Source: Atopomonas sediminilitoris
GTDB taxonomy: Bacteria; Pseudomonadota; Gammaproteobacteria; Pseudomonadales; Pseudomonadaceae
Assembly: GCF_022601735.1 (NCBI RefSeq)
Contig: NZ_JAKUMM010000002.1
Location: 1-64,000, forward strand
Direction: 5' to 3'
Length of the DNA stretch: 64,000 nucleotides
The translations under genes and the position numbers were made by a program. Shown in pieces: positions 8,337 to 17,096 of the stretch (position 1 is the stretch's first letter; every line of letters starts with the position of its first letter). The notes under the pieces were generated by a model. The model was not told the DNA's origin, did not search any database, and saw nothing but the letters and a program-made list of their open reading frames with translations.

Positions 8337-9314
8337 TTAGCGCACCTTGACCACGACTTTGCCGACCGCTTTGCGTTGGCCCAGCGCGTTGATGGCTTCG
8401 GCGTATTGCTCAAGGGCGAAGGTTTGCGACACCAACGGCTTGATCTTGCCTTGGCTGTAGAGTGCAAACAGCTCTTGGAAGTTAGCGGCGTTGGCCTCTG
8501 GCTCGCGCTGGGTGAACGCGCCCCAGAACACGCCGACCACGCTGGCGCCTTTAAGCAGGGTGAGGTTAACCGGCAGATCAGGAATGCGCCCGCTGGCAAA
8601 GCCCACCACCAGTAAACGGCCGCGCCAGTTGAGCGCGCGCACGGCCTCATCAAATAAGTCGCCACCGACGGGGTCGTACACCACGTCGGCGCCTTGGCCG
8701 CCGGTGAGTTTGCGCACGGCGTCTTTGAGGCTGGTTTCGCTGTAGTTGATCAGCTCATCGGCGCCGGCTTGTTTGGCGATTTCGAGCTTCTCGGCGCTGC
8801 TGGCGGCGGCAATCACGCGCGCGCCCATTGCCTTGCCTAACTCAACTGCAGCCAAGCCAACGCCGCCGCTGGCGCCCAACACCAGCAAGGTTTCACCGGC
8901 TTGCAGGTTGGCGCGTTGCTTAAGCGCGTGCATCGAGGTGCCGTAGGTCATGCTGAACGCCGCTGCGGTGGCAAAGTCCATGTCGGCGGGCATTGGCAGC
9001 ACGTTGTAAGCGGGCACGGCGACTTGCTCGGCAAAGCTGCCCCAGCCGGTCAGGGCCATAACACGGTCGCCGGCTTTTAAATGGCTGACTTTTTCGCCCA
9101 CTTCGCGCACCACACCTGCGGCTTCGCCACCGGGGGAGAATGGAAACGGTGGCTTAAACTGGTACTTGCCTTCGATGATCAGGGTGTCGGGAAAGTTAAC
9201 CCCAGTGGCATGCACATCCAGCAGGATTTCATTCTTCTTGATGGTGGGGCTCGGCGCTTCTTCTAAGACTAAGGTGTCAGCGGGGCCAAAGGCTTTGCAC
9301 AGCACGGCTTTCAT
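8337..9314 (-). CDS. NADPH:quinone oxidoreductase-like enzyme (MDR superfamily)
   Basis: This 325-aa medium-chain dehydrogenase/reductase lacks the zinc-binding cysteines of alcohol dehydrogenases. It begins MKAVLCKAFGPADTLVLEE, has the GroES-like domain with GVNFPDTLIIEGKY and PFPFSPGGEAAGVV, then a Rossmann nucleotide-binding site LVLGASGGVGLAAVELGKA. This is the Qor-type subgroup, which reduces quinones or enoyl compounds with NADPH. It is monocistronic, convergent with the GGDEF/EAL gene, and shares its upstream region with a divergent FliL-like gene where a 16-bp palindrome lies. The exact substrate is unknown. Confidence 0.88.
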   Translation of the reverse strand: MKAVLCKAFGPADTLVLEEAPSPTIKKNEILLDVHATGVNFPDTLIIEGKYQFKPPFPFSPGGEAAGVVREVGEKVSHLKAGDRVMALTGWGSFAEQVAVPAYNVLPMPADMDFATAAAFSMTYGTSMHALKQRANLQAGETLLVLGASGGVGLAAVELGKAMGARVIAAASSAEKLEIAKQAGADELINYSETSLKDAVRKLTGGQGADVVYDPVGGDLFDEAVRALNWRGRLLVVGFASGRIPDLPVNLTLLKGASVVGVFWGAFTQREPEANAANFQELFALYSQGKIKPLVSQTFALEQYAEAINALGQRKAVGKVVVKVR

Positions 9315-9406
9315 CGGTTTCTCCCTGTGATTTTCGTTAGGCGTATTTCTAGCAATGCAGGCAGTGTAGAAGCGCGCGCCTTGATCTCAAGCAGCATCCT
9401 TACAGC

Positions 9407-9422
9407 TGATAAGGGCTTATCA
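9407..9422. promoter_or_regulatory. Perfect 16-bp palindrome, candidate operator
   Basis: TGATAAGGGCTTATCA (arms TGATAAG/CTTATCA, GG centre) lies midway between the divergent oxidoreductase and FliL-like genes. It has the form of a dimeric regulator site, but no regulator gene is adjacent and the motif does not match FNR, CRP or LexA consensus sites. Confidence 0.4.
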
Positions 9423-9523
9423 CGCTGGCTAGCACTGGCTTTTGCCCGATTTGCGCCAAGCAGGCTAAGCTTGCAACAAAGCGATAACACCGCGCTGACT
9501 GTCGGCGCTCAAGGAGATGCACC

Positions 9524-9946
9524 GTGAAACCTGTTTATGCCCTGTTCAGTGCTGTGCTGTTGGCCGTGGCCTTGCCGGTGATGGCCGAAGAAGAGGCCGC
9601 CGAAGGCGAAGAAGCCGCCGCCAAGCCCCAAGCGCAGTACGTCAGCATGACGCCAGCGTTTGTCGGTAACTACGGCAGCGGTCCGCGAATTAAGTTTTTT
9701 AAGGCCGAAGTGTCGCTGCGGGTCAGTAGCGATGACGCCGCTGCCAAAGTCACGGCCAACGAGCCGCTGCTGCGCAATCAGCTGGTGATGCTGTTTAACG
9801 CGCAGCCGGATGAGGCCTTGGCCACGGTTGAGGGCAAAGAAGCGCTGCGCAAAGAAGCCTTGGCCGAGGTACAAAAAGCCCTCAAAGAGGAAGCCGGCAG
9901 CGAGCTGGTGGAAGACTTGCTGTTCACCAACTTGATCGCGCAATAA
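9524..9946 (+). CDS. Secreted FliL-domain protein, orphan
   Basis: This 140-aa protein starts at GTG 9524 behind a good AAGGAG (9510-9515). It has an N-terminal signal peptide (about 21 residues, ending VMA), an acidic linker rich in Glu and Ala, and then a FliL-like domain with YVSMTPAFVGNYG, FKAEVSLRV and the closing segment IAQ. Canonical FliL is a basal-body stator-associated protein anchored by an N-terminal membrane helix in a flagellar operon. This copy stands alone, far from other flagellar genes, and appears to be exported or signal-anchored. Such orphan FliL-like proteins occur in Pseudomonas relatives. A role in motility is not established. Confidence 0.8.
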   Translation: MKPVYALFSAVLLAVALPVMAEEEAAEGEEAAAKPQAQYVSMTPAFVGNYGSGPRIKFFKAEVSLRVSSDDAAAKVTANEPLLRNQLVMLFNAQPDEALATVEGKEALRKEALAEVQKALKEEAGSELVEDLLFTNLIAQ

Positions 9947-10001
9947 GCCCTGTCTTAGGCAAAACACCTAAACGACACACCTAAGCAAGATACGTCAGCG
10001 C

Positions 10002-10032
10002 AAAACCACACGCTGGGCCGTGTGGTTTTTTT
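10002..10032 (+). terminator. Rho-independent terminator after the FliL-like gene
   Basis: The stem AAACCACACG / CGTGTGGTTT with loop CTGGGC is followed by a run of seven T residues, about 55 bases after the stop codon. Confidence 0.9.
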
Positions 10033-10165
10033 GTTTGTGCTGCGGGCAACCATGCGCCTGATGGATGCAGGGCATTGTTAATCGTTGCTTAATCCTCATT
10101 TACCGAGTTGCAAAGGGTTGCTTGGCTACAATGGCGGCACACGGATGCCCTGCTTAGGAGAGACC

Positions 10166-11419
10166 ATGCAACCTCGTCTTACTCTGTTGGCTGCTGCATT
10201 GGCGGCCACTGTCTGTACTCAAGCCAATGCCGGCGGATTGTTCTTGTATGAACTGGGCGCGGAAGACAACGGCTTAGCGAACGCCGGCGCCGCTGCGCGC
10301 GCGCAAGACGCGGCCACCATTGCCACCAACCCCGCGGGCTTATCCCGCTTAGAGGGTACTCAGGTGATGGTCAACGGCGGCGCGGTGTGGGGGCGCATCA
10401 AGTTTGATGGCAACAGCAATAGCACCGCCGGCGGTGGCAGCGGCGACAACGCGGCGTTGCCGGCGCCGTTGGGTAGCGTGTTTATCAGCCATAAAATCAA
10501 TGACCGTTGGAGTACGGGCTTTGGCATTTTTGGTGCCATGGGGCTGGGGCTCGATTATGGCAATGAGTGGGAAGGGCGCTATTTCAGCCAAGAAGCGGCT
10601 ATTAGTGGCATTTTTCTCGCGCCGAGTGTGGCTTACAAGATCAATGATGAGTGGTCGGTGGGGGCTAACTTACTGGCGGTCAAAGGTGACTTCTCTAGCA
10701 AGATGGCTGTCAATCGTGGCTTGTTGGATGACGGTCGGGTGAAGTACGAGGCGGATGACTGGGGCTATGGCGGCAGTGTCGGCGTGCTCTACCAGCCCAG
10801 CGCGCAAACGCGGTTAGGCTTGATGTATAACTCAGAAATTGAGTGGAAGTTTGAGGACAAGCTAAAAAGCTAAGCGCAGCTCGGTATCTTGCCGGGCGCG
10901 CGTGATCTCGATGTCACTATGCGTGCGCCGCAAAACATCACCTTGTCGGTGTTTCACCAGTTAGATCGCCAATGGGCGCTGCTTGCCAGCACCAACTGGC
11001 AGCAGTGGTCGCGTTTTGGCGAGATGGACATCACGGTGGATACCGATGGCTTGGGCAATATCAACGGTTCGCGCTCGGTTGATCGAAACTACCAAGACAC
11101 GTGGCACCTGTCGGTGGGCACCCAATACCAGATGACCGACAAGCTGCGTCTTAACGCGGGCGTGGGTTATGACTCCTCGGCGGTAAAAGATAAACACCGC
11201 ACCGTGGATAACCCCATGGGCGAGGTGTGGCGCTTTGCCACCGGCTTTATGTATCAGCTCGACTCAGCAACTCGCGTGCATGCCAGCTACAGCTTGCTGT
11301 GGATGGGCGATATGAAAGTCGATCAGCAGCGCGATGTGCCGGGCGGTAATCGGGTGTCGGGCGAGTACAAGCGATCACACTTAAATGTGATCGGTGCCGG
11401 TATCAGTTGGGATTTTTAA
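10166..11419 (+). pseudogene. FadL/OmpP1-type outer membrane porin interrupted by one in-frame TAA
   Basis: FadL-family proteins are 14-strand outer membrane beta-barrels that take up long-chain fatty acids or other hydrophobic compounds. ATG 10166 follows GGAGAG and begins a signal peptide ending TQANA. The family N-terminus GGLFLYELGAEDNGLANAGAAARAQDAATIATNPAGLSRL is intact. The reading frame is open to 11419 except for a TAA at 10871-10873 (K-S-stop-A-Q-L-G). The two halves are in the same frame with no gap, and together give 417 codons, the normal family length. The second half has barrel strands and ends in Phe (SWDF), the signature recognised by the BAM machinery. A single base change would restore the gene. 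A GTG/ATG restart product (10889 or later) would lack a signal peptide. Options are recent pseudogenisation, sequencing error or stop readthrough. Confidence 0.88.
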
Positions 11420-11471
11420 CCGCTTGCTGAGCGAATTAATCCGGCATTAGCGCTTAATCGCCAGCGCAGCA

Positions 11472-11506
11472 AAACCCGCACCTGCTTCAAGCAGTGCGGG
11501 TTTGTT
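11472..11506 (+). terminator. Rho-independent terminator between the FadL-type gene and rmf-like gene
   Basis: AAACCCGCAC (11472-11481) pairs with GTGCGGGTTT (11494-11503). A-rich and T-rich flanks on both sides allow use by both convergent genes. Confidence 0.82.
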
Positions 11507-11514
11507 ATTGCCGG

Positions 11515-11730
11515 TTACGCACTTTGGCGTGCGTGCAGCAGGCGTTGCTGCTGGCCGTCTTCCCAACCGGCGTGCCAAGCCGCGGCGGGTACTTCGGCAG
11601 GGTAGGGGCAGCGTGCCTCGGGGCGAGTCATGCCGGCCATATACCCTTGCTGGTAAGCCTTATTCAGGCCTTCCAGGCTCCACTCGGTTGGGGCGTCGGG
11701 CACGGGCTTGGGGGTGTTGTCCTTGGCCAT
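11515..11730 (-). CDS. rmf: Ribosome modulation factor-like protein
   Basis: RMF is a small basic protein that dimerises 70S ribosomes into inactive 100S particles in stationary phase. The product from ATG 11730 is 71 aa. An upstream in-frame extension to 11823 is rejected because homology is confined to the downstream part. The core LNKAYQQGYMAGMTRPEARCPYP followed by WHAGWEDG matches the RMF family pattern (RxxxRGYxAGxxGRxxxxCPY...WxxGWREG). It carries an extra N-terminal segment of about 20 residues compared with E. coli RMF (55 aa). A perfect FNR-type box lies about 185 bases upstream, which suggests induction under low oxygen. It is monocistronic. It could be a paralogue of a main rmf copy elsewhere. 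Confidence 0.82.
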   Translation of the reverse strand: MAKDNTPKPVPDAPTEWSLEGLNKAYQQGYMAGMTRPEARCPYPAEVPAAAWHAGWEDGQQQRLLHARQSA

Positions 11731-11914
11731 CGTGAGTCCGTTGCTGGTGGGGTACAGGCAAAAGCTTAGCGCTGAGCAACGCCGGGCGCGGGCTGGCACT
11801 TTAATGGCTGTGAACTGCGTCACACTTTATGGGCGCTGCTTAGACCGGTGGTTGCCGAGCGCGGATCGGCGGTGCCTTGGCGGGCACCGCTGGGTTCACG
11901 GTCAGGGCTTAAAA

Positions 11915-11928
11915 TTGATTAAAATCAA
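11915..11928 (-). promoter_or_regulatory. Perfect FNR/ANR-type box upstream of the rmf-like gene
   Basis: TTGATTAAAATCAA matches the FNR/ANR consensus TTGAT-N4-ATCAA exactly. The only gene reading away from it with an open promoter region is the minus-strand rmf-like gene; gshA ends next to it at 11997. It implies a leader of roughly 150 bases if the box is centred near -41.5. Confidence 0.65.
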
Positions 11929-11996
11929 AGTGTTAAGCCTGTTCTGCGCTGGCTGGAATGGCACGATTAGATCGCTAAGGTTAATCGGCCATGGTT

Positions 11997-13574
11997 TTAA
12001 TCGAGCTGCGCTATATAGGCGGCGACAAAGCTGTCCATATCCGGTTGCGGCTGCGCTTCTAGCTCGGTTTGCGCCTTGAGCGAGGCCTGTGCACTGGCGA
12101 CAAACGCCGCTTGGCTGCTGTTATCCAGTGGGCGGTCGCGGAAGTCGGCGGCGTGCTGGCTGGCTTGCTGGCAGGCAAAGGTGAAGAAGGCGCAGTGCTC
12201 GCGCTTGAGCTGGCTAAGTACTTGCGCTGACGGGGTCAGAGCGGGGTCGCACAGGCGCTGGCGCATCAGGCTCAGTGCTTCGTGGTGCGCATGCCCGCCG
12301 TAAGCGCTGTCGAGGGCGATGGCGCAGGCTTCCATCTGATCGCACAAGCTTTCGCCCCAGTCACGCAAGGTGCGTGGCCGGCCGCGCTCATTGAGCAATA
12401 AGCCGGGGCGGCGACCTTGTTTCACCGTGAGGGCAAAGTTGGCGCTGGCTTCGCGGCATTCTTCGCCGTCCATGCTGGGGCTTTCGCTTAAAGCACAGAA
12501 CAGTAAAAAGCTGTCGAGGAAGTGCGCTTGGTGGCTGTCGATACCCAACGGCAAGAAGGGGTTGATGTCGAGGCAGCGGACTTCAACGTACTGCACGCCG
12601 CGTCGCCGCAGTGCTTGCAGCGGGCGTTCGCCGCTGGCGGCCACGCGCTTGGGGCGGATGTTGGAGTAGTACTCGTTTTCGATTTGCAGCAAGTTGGTGT
12701 TGAGCTGTTGCCATTGGCCATCCTTCTTGGTGCCGATGGCTTCGTAAGTGGGGTAAGGCGTGCTAACGGCGTGGCGCAGGCTGTCCAAGTAGCTGCCGAG
12801 CTCTTCGTAACAGGGGGTCAGGCTGGCTTGGGCGCTGTTCTGGTAGCCCAAGTCACTCATGCGCAAGCTGGTGGCGTAGGGCAGGTACAAGGTGTGCTCG
12901 TCGAGCTGATCCAAGCCATGCGGGCGGCCCTGCAAGAAGCTGGCACACACCGCTGGCGAGGCGCCGAATAAGTACATCAGCAACCAACTGTAGCGGCGGA
13001 AGTTACGAATCAGGTCAATGTAGGCCTGCGACTGATATTGCTGCGCCGGCTGTGCATCGCCCTCGGCTTGTTGCAGCAGAGGCCACAACGCCTCAGGCAG
13101 CGAGAAGTTGTAATGAATGCCGGCGATGCACTGCATGGCTTTGCCGTAGCGCACGGCCAGCCCCTGGCGATAAATGCTTTTCAGCTGACCGATGGCACTG
13201 CTGCCGTACTGGGCAATCGGAATATCTGCCTCGCTGGGCAGCTTGCAGGGCATGGAGTGTGTCCACAGCTGCTCATTGGCCAGTTGGCCGTAGGTGAAGC
13301 GGTGGATCGCATCCAGTTCAACCAGCGCTGCATCCGCGGTGGTGTGGGCGTCAGTGATGAACTCCAGCAGGGCTTCGGAATAGTCGGTGGTGATCTGGCT
13401 GTGGGTCAGCGCGGCCCCGAGTGCAGCGGGGTGCGCGGTCATGGCCAGCGTGCCGTCGGGGCGGATGCGTAAGCTTTCTTTCTCGATACCGTGACGACAC
13501 TCGCGCAGAAGGTCTGGGGCTTGGTGTTGCAAAAGCGCGAGGCGCTGATTGAGCAAGCTGGTCACGGCAGGCAT
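11997..13574 (-). CDS. gshA: Glutamate-cysteine ligase
   Basis: GshA joins glutamate and cysteine with ATP, the first and rate-limiting step of glutathione synthesis in the cytoplasm. The 525-aa product has the length of proteobacterial type 1 GshA (E. coli 518). Typical blocks are [11 protein letters not shown] near residue 28, [13 protein letters not shown], the hydrophobic [22 protein letters not shown] region, [20 protein letters not shown] and [21 protein letters not shown]. It is monocistronic, with no partner gshB in the window. The start at 13574 places [15 protein letters not shown] at the N-terminus, as expected for the family. Confidence 0.97.
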   Translation of the reverse strand: MPAVTSLLNQRLALLQHQAPDLLRECRHGIEKESLRIRPDGTLAMTAHPAALGAALTHSQITTDYSEALLEFITDAHTTADAALVELDAIHRFTYGQLANEQLWTHSMPCKLPSEADIPIAQYGSSAIGQLKSIYRQGLAVRYGKAMQCIAGIHYNFSLPEALWPLLQQAEGDAQPAQQYQSQAYIDLIRNFRRYSWLLMYLFGASPAVCASFLQGRPHGLDQLDEHTLYLPYATSLRMSDLGYQNSAQASLTPCYEELGSYLDSLRHAVSTPYPTYEAIGTKKDGQWQQLNTNLLQIENEYYSNIRPKRVAASGERPLQALRRRGVQYVEVRCLDINPFLPLGIDSHQAHFLDSFLLFCALSESPSMDGEECREASANFALTVKQGRRPGLLLNERGRPRTLRDWGESLCDQMEACAIALDSAYGGHAHHEALSLMRQRLCDPALTPSAQVLSQLKREHCAFFTFACQQASQHAADFRDRPLDNSSQAAFVASAQASLKAQTELEAQPQPDMDSFVAAYIAQLD

Positions 13575-13764
13575 TCCGTTTCAAAGGTGAGCCTTCACTA
13601 TGGGGGCGGCGCTGGCGAAGCTCAAGGCGACAGCGCGACTGTTTATTAGCCGCAATAACGGGGTTTGCTAGGGTTGATGGGGGTTTGGTGCGCGTTGTGG
13701 GCGCTCTCAACGGGCTTTTGTGGGGGTGTGGGTTTTAAGGGTTTAGCTGGCGGTTTTGGTGGCA

Positions 13765-13789
13765 CTGTTAAGCATTACTTAATTAACAG
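13765..13789. promoter_or_regulatory. Nested inverted repeat upstream of the alkylsulfatase gene
   Basis: The outer arms CTGTTAA (13765-13771) and TTAACAG (13783-13789) enclose the inner arms TTAAG / CTTAA (13768-13772, 13778-13782). The element lies 82 bases before the sulfatase ATG, in a spacing suited to an activator or repressor site. Nothing else is evident in the 296-base gap 13575-13870 except a G-rich stretch. Confidence 0.4.
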
Positions 13790-13870
13790 ATTGGCTTGGC
13801 TGCATCGCTCAGCGCACCCAGAAATGCACAATAGAACCGTGTCCTTATTAATTGATCCAGGAGTCTGGAA

Positions 13871-15901
13871 ATGAAGAAGACCGCTCTCGCACTGGCTGTA
13901 GCCTCTTTTGTCACCCTGCCTGCTTTGGCTTACAACGCCGAGCAGAAGCCTGCGACTGAACACACCAAGCAATTCCAAACTGAGCTGCGTGGTACCTTAC
14001 CTTTCGCCGATAAGAAAGATTGGGAGCTGGCCGAGAAGGGCTTCATTGCCCGCGAAGAAAATTTGGAAATCAAAAATGCCGACGGCAAGGTGGTGTGGGA
14101 GCTAGGCAACTACAAGTACCTGACCCTCGGCAAAGACTGGGACAGCATCCACCCCAGCATGCAGCGCCAAGCTGAGCTGAACCTCAAGCACGGGTTGTTC
14201 AAAGTGCGTGACGGCGTGTATCAAGTGCGTGGCTATGACTTGGCGCAAATCACTTTTATTCGCACCCAAACAGGCTGGGTAGTGATTGACCCGCTGACTA
14301 TTCCGGAAACCGCCAAAGCCGCGCACGAGCTGTTCAAGAAGCACGTGAAAGACGGCAATCTGCCGATTAAAGCGGTGATCTATTCGCACTCCCACGGTGA
14401 CCACTTCGGTGGTGTTAAGGGGGTGATTAATCAAGCCGACGTGGATGCCGGCAAGGTGCAAGTGATCGCGCCGCGCCGCTTCTCGGACTTCTCGATCTCT
14501 GAAAACGTGCTGGCCGGTAACGCCATGTCGCGTCGCGTGCAGTTCCAATACGGCAACACCTTGGCCAAGAGTGAGCTGGGCCAAGTCGATGCGGCGATTG
14601 GTAAGGGCGTTGCCAACGGTGGCTTGTCGCTGATTCTGCCGACTCACGAAGTCAACGTCGACGAAGAGACTCTGACCCTCGATGGGGTGGATTTCGTGTT
14701 CCAAAACGCGGATGACACCGAAGCACCGTCGGAAATGAACACCTACATCCCCAGCATTAAAACTTACTGGGGTGCCGAGACTACGGTAGCGGGCCTGCAC
14801 AACATCTACACCTTGCGTGGCGCCTTCACCCGCGATGCGCTGGCTTGGGCGGACTCGATCAACAAGGCGCTGTACTCCTTCGGTGGCGAGGCGGAAACCC
14901 TGATTGCCTCGCATGGCTGGCCGCGCTGGGGTAATGCGGAAATTCGTAATTACCTCGAAAAGCAGCGCGACATGTACGGCTACCTGCACGACGAAACCCT
15001 GCGCCTGATGAACCACGGCGTCAGCATCAACGACATGCAGGACGAGTTCTGGGTGCCGCCGACCTTGGCTAACGAGTGGTACCTGCGTGGCTACCACGGC
15101 TCTTACCACCGCAACGCCAAGGCCGTGGTCAACAAGTACATCGGTTACTTCGACATGGACCCAGCCACCCTGTTGCCACTGAGCAAAGTCGATGCCGGTA
15201 AGCACTACGTAGAAGCCTTCGGGGTCGACGCCATCATGGCCGCCGGTAAGAAGGCCTACGATGAGGGCAACTACCGCTGGTGCGCCGAGATCGTCAACAA
15301 GGCGGTCATGGCCGATGCCAACAACATGGATGCCCGTTACCTCGCCGCTGACTGTTTCGAGCAGCTGGGCTATCAAAGCGAGTCTTCGGGCGAGCGTAAT
15401 ACCTTCTTGGCCGGTGCCTTAGAGCTGCGCCAAGGGGTGGTTAAGGCGACAGCCGTTAAGTCCGTCACCCCCGATGTGGTCGCGGCGATGCGAGTGACCG
15501 ACTTCCTCAACTTCATGGGCGTGCGTTTGAATGGCCCAAAGGCGGCGGCAGATAACTTTGAGTTCAGTGCAACCCTGCGCATGCCCGACATCAAGCAGGT
15601 GTACGCGATGGATCTGAAGAACGGTCGTCTGTCGAACATCGAAGGCTTCGAAGCCAAGAACCCGACCTTCACCTTGGAGCTTAATCGCGCCGACTTCACT
15701 CGCCTGTTAACCAAGCAAGTGACCCTGCAAGAGCTGCTCAAGGACGGTAAGGCCAAGGCCACTGGCGAGATCGAGGCGTTCGGTAAGCTGACCGCCTACT
15801 TGGATGACTTTGATGCCTACTTCCCGATGGCGCTGCCGGTGGATCACAGCGGTTACAGCCACGGTAAGAGCAAGACCGGTCAATCGCCGATCAACCGTTA
15901 A
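13871..15901 (+). CDS. Secreted linear alkylsulfatase (metallo-beta-lactamase fold, SdsA1-like)
   Basis: Enzymes of this type hydrolyse primary alkyl sulfates such as dodecyl sulfate to alcohol and sulfate. The 676-aa product starts behind CAGGAG with a clean signal peptide (MKKTALALAVASFVTLPALA). The catalytic binuclear zinc site is visible as SHSHGDHFGG (His173, His175, Asp177, His178). It is followed by the family blocks ADDTEAPSEMNTYIP, the third metal-ligand region ASHGWPRWG, an alpha-helical dimerisation domain and a C-terminal SCP2-like domain (about 560-660). It is monocistronic with a terminator. P. aeruginosa SdsA1 has a LysR activator (SdsB1) next to it; no regulator is adjacent here. 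Chain-length preference cannot be inferred. Confidence 0.94.
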   Translation: MKKTALALAVASFVTLPALAYNAEQKPATEHTKQFQTELRGTLPFADKKDWELAEKGFIAREENLEIKNADGKVVWELGNYKYLTLGKDWDSIHPSMQRQAELNLKHGLFKVRDGVYQVRGYDLAQITFIRTQTGWVVIDPLTIPETAKAAHELFKKHVKDGNLPIKAVIYSHSHGDHFGGVKGVINQADVDAGKVQVIAPRRFSDFSISENVLAGNAMSRRVQFQYGNTLAKSELGQVDAAIGKGVANGGLSLILPTHEVNVDEETLTLDGVDFVFQNADDTEAPSEMNTYIPSIKTYWGAETTVAGLHNIYTLRGAFTRDALAWADSINKALYSFGGEAETLIASHGWPRWGNAEIRNYLEKQRDMYGYLHDETLRLMNHGVSINDMQDEFWVPPTLANEWYLRGYHGSYHRNAKAVVNKYIGYFDMDPATLLPLSKVDAGKHYVEAFGVDAIMAAGKKAYDEGNYRWCAEIVNKAVMADANNMDARYLAADCFEQLGYQSESSGERNTFLAGALELRQGVVKATAVKSVTPDVVAAMRVTDFLNFMGVRLNGPKAAADNFEFSATLRMPDIKQVYAMDLKNGRLSNIEGFEAKNPTFTLELNRADFTRLLTKQVTLQELLKDGKAKATGEIEAFGKLTAYLDDFDAYFPMALPVDHSGYSHGKSKTGQSPINR

Positions 15902-15916
15902 TCGCTGATGCGCAAG

Positions 15917-15939
15917 AGCCCCGTTAGTCGGGGCTTTTT
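15917..15939 (+). terminator. Rho-independent terminator after the alkylsulfatase gene
   Basis: AGCCCCG / CGGGGCT stem with a five-base loop, followed by TTTTT. Confidence 0.88.
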
Positions 15940-16068
15940 GCCGTGTAAGGCTTGGCTTTTATGCTGATTTAATAAAGCTTGGCTTAATTGACTGTTATGG
16001 CCGAAGCCATGTTTCGCTGCCCAGCGATGGCGCATGATGGATAAAAGCCATCGCCTAGCGAGGATCGT

Positions 16069-16548
16069 ATGACCCGTTTATTCACCGCTCTACTGATGAG
16101 CCTGACACTGGCCGCGCAGGCCGAGCCATTAACTCTCGATTGGATTGATCTGGTGCCCGAGGCCGAACGCGACAGCCGCAGCACGCAGCCGATGCTGTTG
16201 CCCGCGCAGCATGAGCAAATGAGCTTTGAGCAGTCTCTGGCCGGCAGCATGCGCCCAGAGTTAGACCAGCAGTCGGTGCGGCTCACCGGCTACGTGGTGC
16301 CGCTGGAAGGCGACTTTGACAAAGTCACCGAGTTCTTGCTGGTTCCGTTTGTGGGCGCCTGCGTGCATGTGCCGCCGCCACCGCCGAATCAGCTGGTGCA
16401 TGTGATCTTCCCCGACGGGGTTTTCGCCACTCAGCTGTGGGATGCCGTGGTCGTCGAAGGGGTGCTGCAGGTGAGCAATAGCCAGACCGAACTGGCAGAA
16501 ACCGGTTATCAATTAAGCGGGCAAAAACTTGCCGTGCTGCAGCCGTGA
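16069..16548 (+). CDS. Periplasmic DUF3299 family protein
   Basis: This 159-aa protein has a signal peptide (MTRLFTALLMSLTLAAQAEP), then a DUF3299 domain with the family hallmarks VRLTGYVVPLE, VTEFLLVPFVGACVHVPPPPPNQLVHV and a conserved W. The Cys/His/Pro motif is suggestive of metal binding but no biochemical role is established. Related genes often sit with ABC transporter or lipoprotein-export-like genes; here the only partner is the downstream periplasmic protein, whose GGAG overlaps the end of this gene, so the two are co-translated. Confidence 0.82.
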   Translation: MTRLFTALLMSLTLAAQAEPLTLDWIDLVPEAERDSRSTQPMLLPAQHEQMSFEQSLAGSMRPELDQQSVRLTGYVVPLEGDFDKVTEFLLVPFVGACVHVPPPPPNQLVHVIFPDGVFATQLWDAVVVEGVLQVSNSQTELAETGYQLSGQKLAVLQP

Positions 16549-16559
16549 AGGAGCCGATG

Positions 16560-17096
16560 ATGCGTAACGTGACCCAACGCCTCAGCCGTTTTAGCGCCGC
16601 CTGCGCTTTGAGTGTGGCCACCTTGGCCAGCGCCTGTGTCATGGATGGCGGCACCGATGGTGTGCTGACCACCGTGCCTAAAGACACCTTTGAGGTGGCC
16701 AGCGCCATCAACCAAGCGGTGCAAGGCGGCGACTTGCGCTTGATGCCTAACTCGGCCAACCGCCTGACCATGGTGTTTTGGCAGCTAGAAAAGCAGCTGC
16801 AACACCACTATCAAGGCGAGGTGTTTAACCTGTATCTCTATGAACTCAGCGGTAATCACTACATGCAGCTCAAGGCTGATGGGACGTCGCTGGAGCTGAT
16901 CGCCCACAACCCGCCGACCCGCGACGAATTGCTGGCAGAGACGCCTTTGCTGGTCAGCGATATTGATGTGCTGCAAGCGCTGCTAATGAAGAAACTAAAT
17001 TTCGCCGACTTACAAAGCAAAGGCTTAGTGGCGACGCAAGGCCGTGCCGATTTGGTGCAGCCGGCCCATGGGCTGCTGGCGCGCAGCTTTGATTAA
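16560..17096 (+). CDS. Exported hypothetical protein, 178 aa
   Basis: The second of two adjacent ATGs is chosen because AAGGAG (16548-16553) lies 6 bases before it. The product begins with a signal peptide ending ASAC, so it could be a lipoprotein, although the -3 residue is Ala rather than Leu. The mature part has no recognised domain; it contains a Lys/Gln-rich helical stretch followed by beta-rich sequence (NHYMQLKADGTSLELIAHN). It directly follows the DUF3299 gene and is probably its functional partner in the periplasm. The stop overlaps the end of the convergent hydrolase gene by 4 bases. Confidence 0.6.
   Translation: MRNVTQRLSRFSAACALSVATLASACVMDGGTDGVLTTVPKDTFEVASAINQAVQGGDLRLMPNSANRLTMVFWQLEKQLQHHYQGEVFNLYLYELSGNHYMQLKADGTSLELIAHNPPTRDELLAETPLLVSDIDVLQALLMKKLNFADLQSKGLVATQGRADLVQPAHGLLARSFD

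Noticed and set aside
10889..11419. A separate 176-codon gene downstream of the interrupted FadL-type gene
   Set aside because: It is in the same frame as the upstream half, lacks a signal peptide, and matches the C-terminal barrel of the same protein, so it is treated as part of one interrupted gene.
11955..11970. Possible sigma-54 promoter at TGGCAC near the gshA end
   Set aside because: The GC dinucleotide required 10 bases after GG is absent, so the -12 element does not fit.
14102..15376. Long minus-strand open frame (424 codons) opposite the alkylsulfatase gene
   Set aside because: It mirrors codon positions of a well-supported gene, has a biased Val/Gly/His-rich composition and no family motif; GC-rich genes commonly leave such antisense frames.
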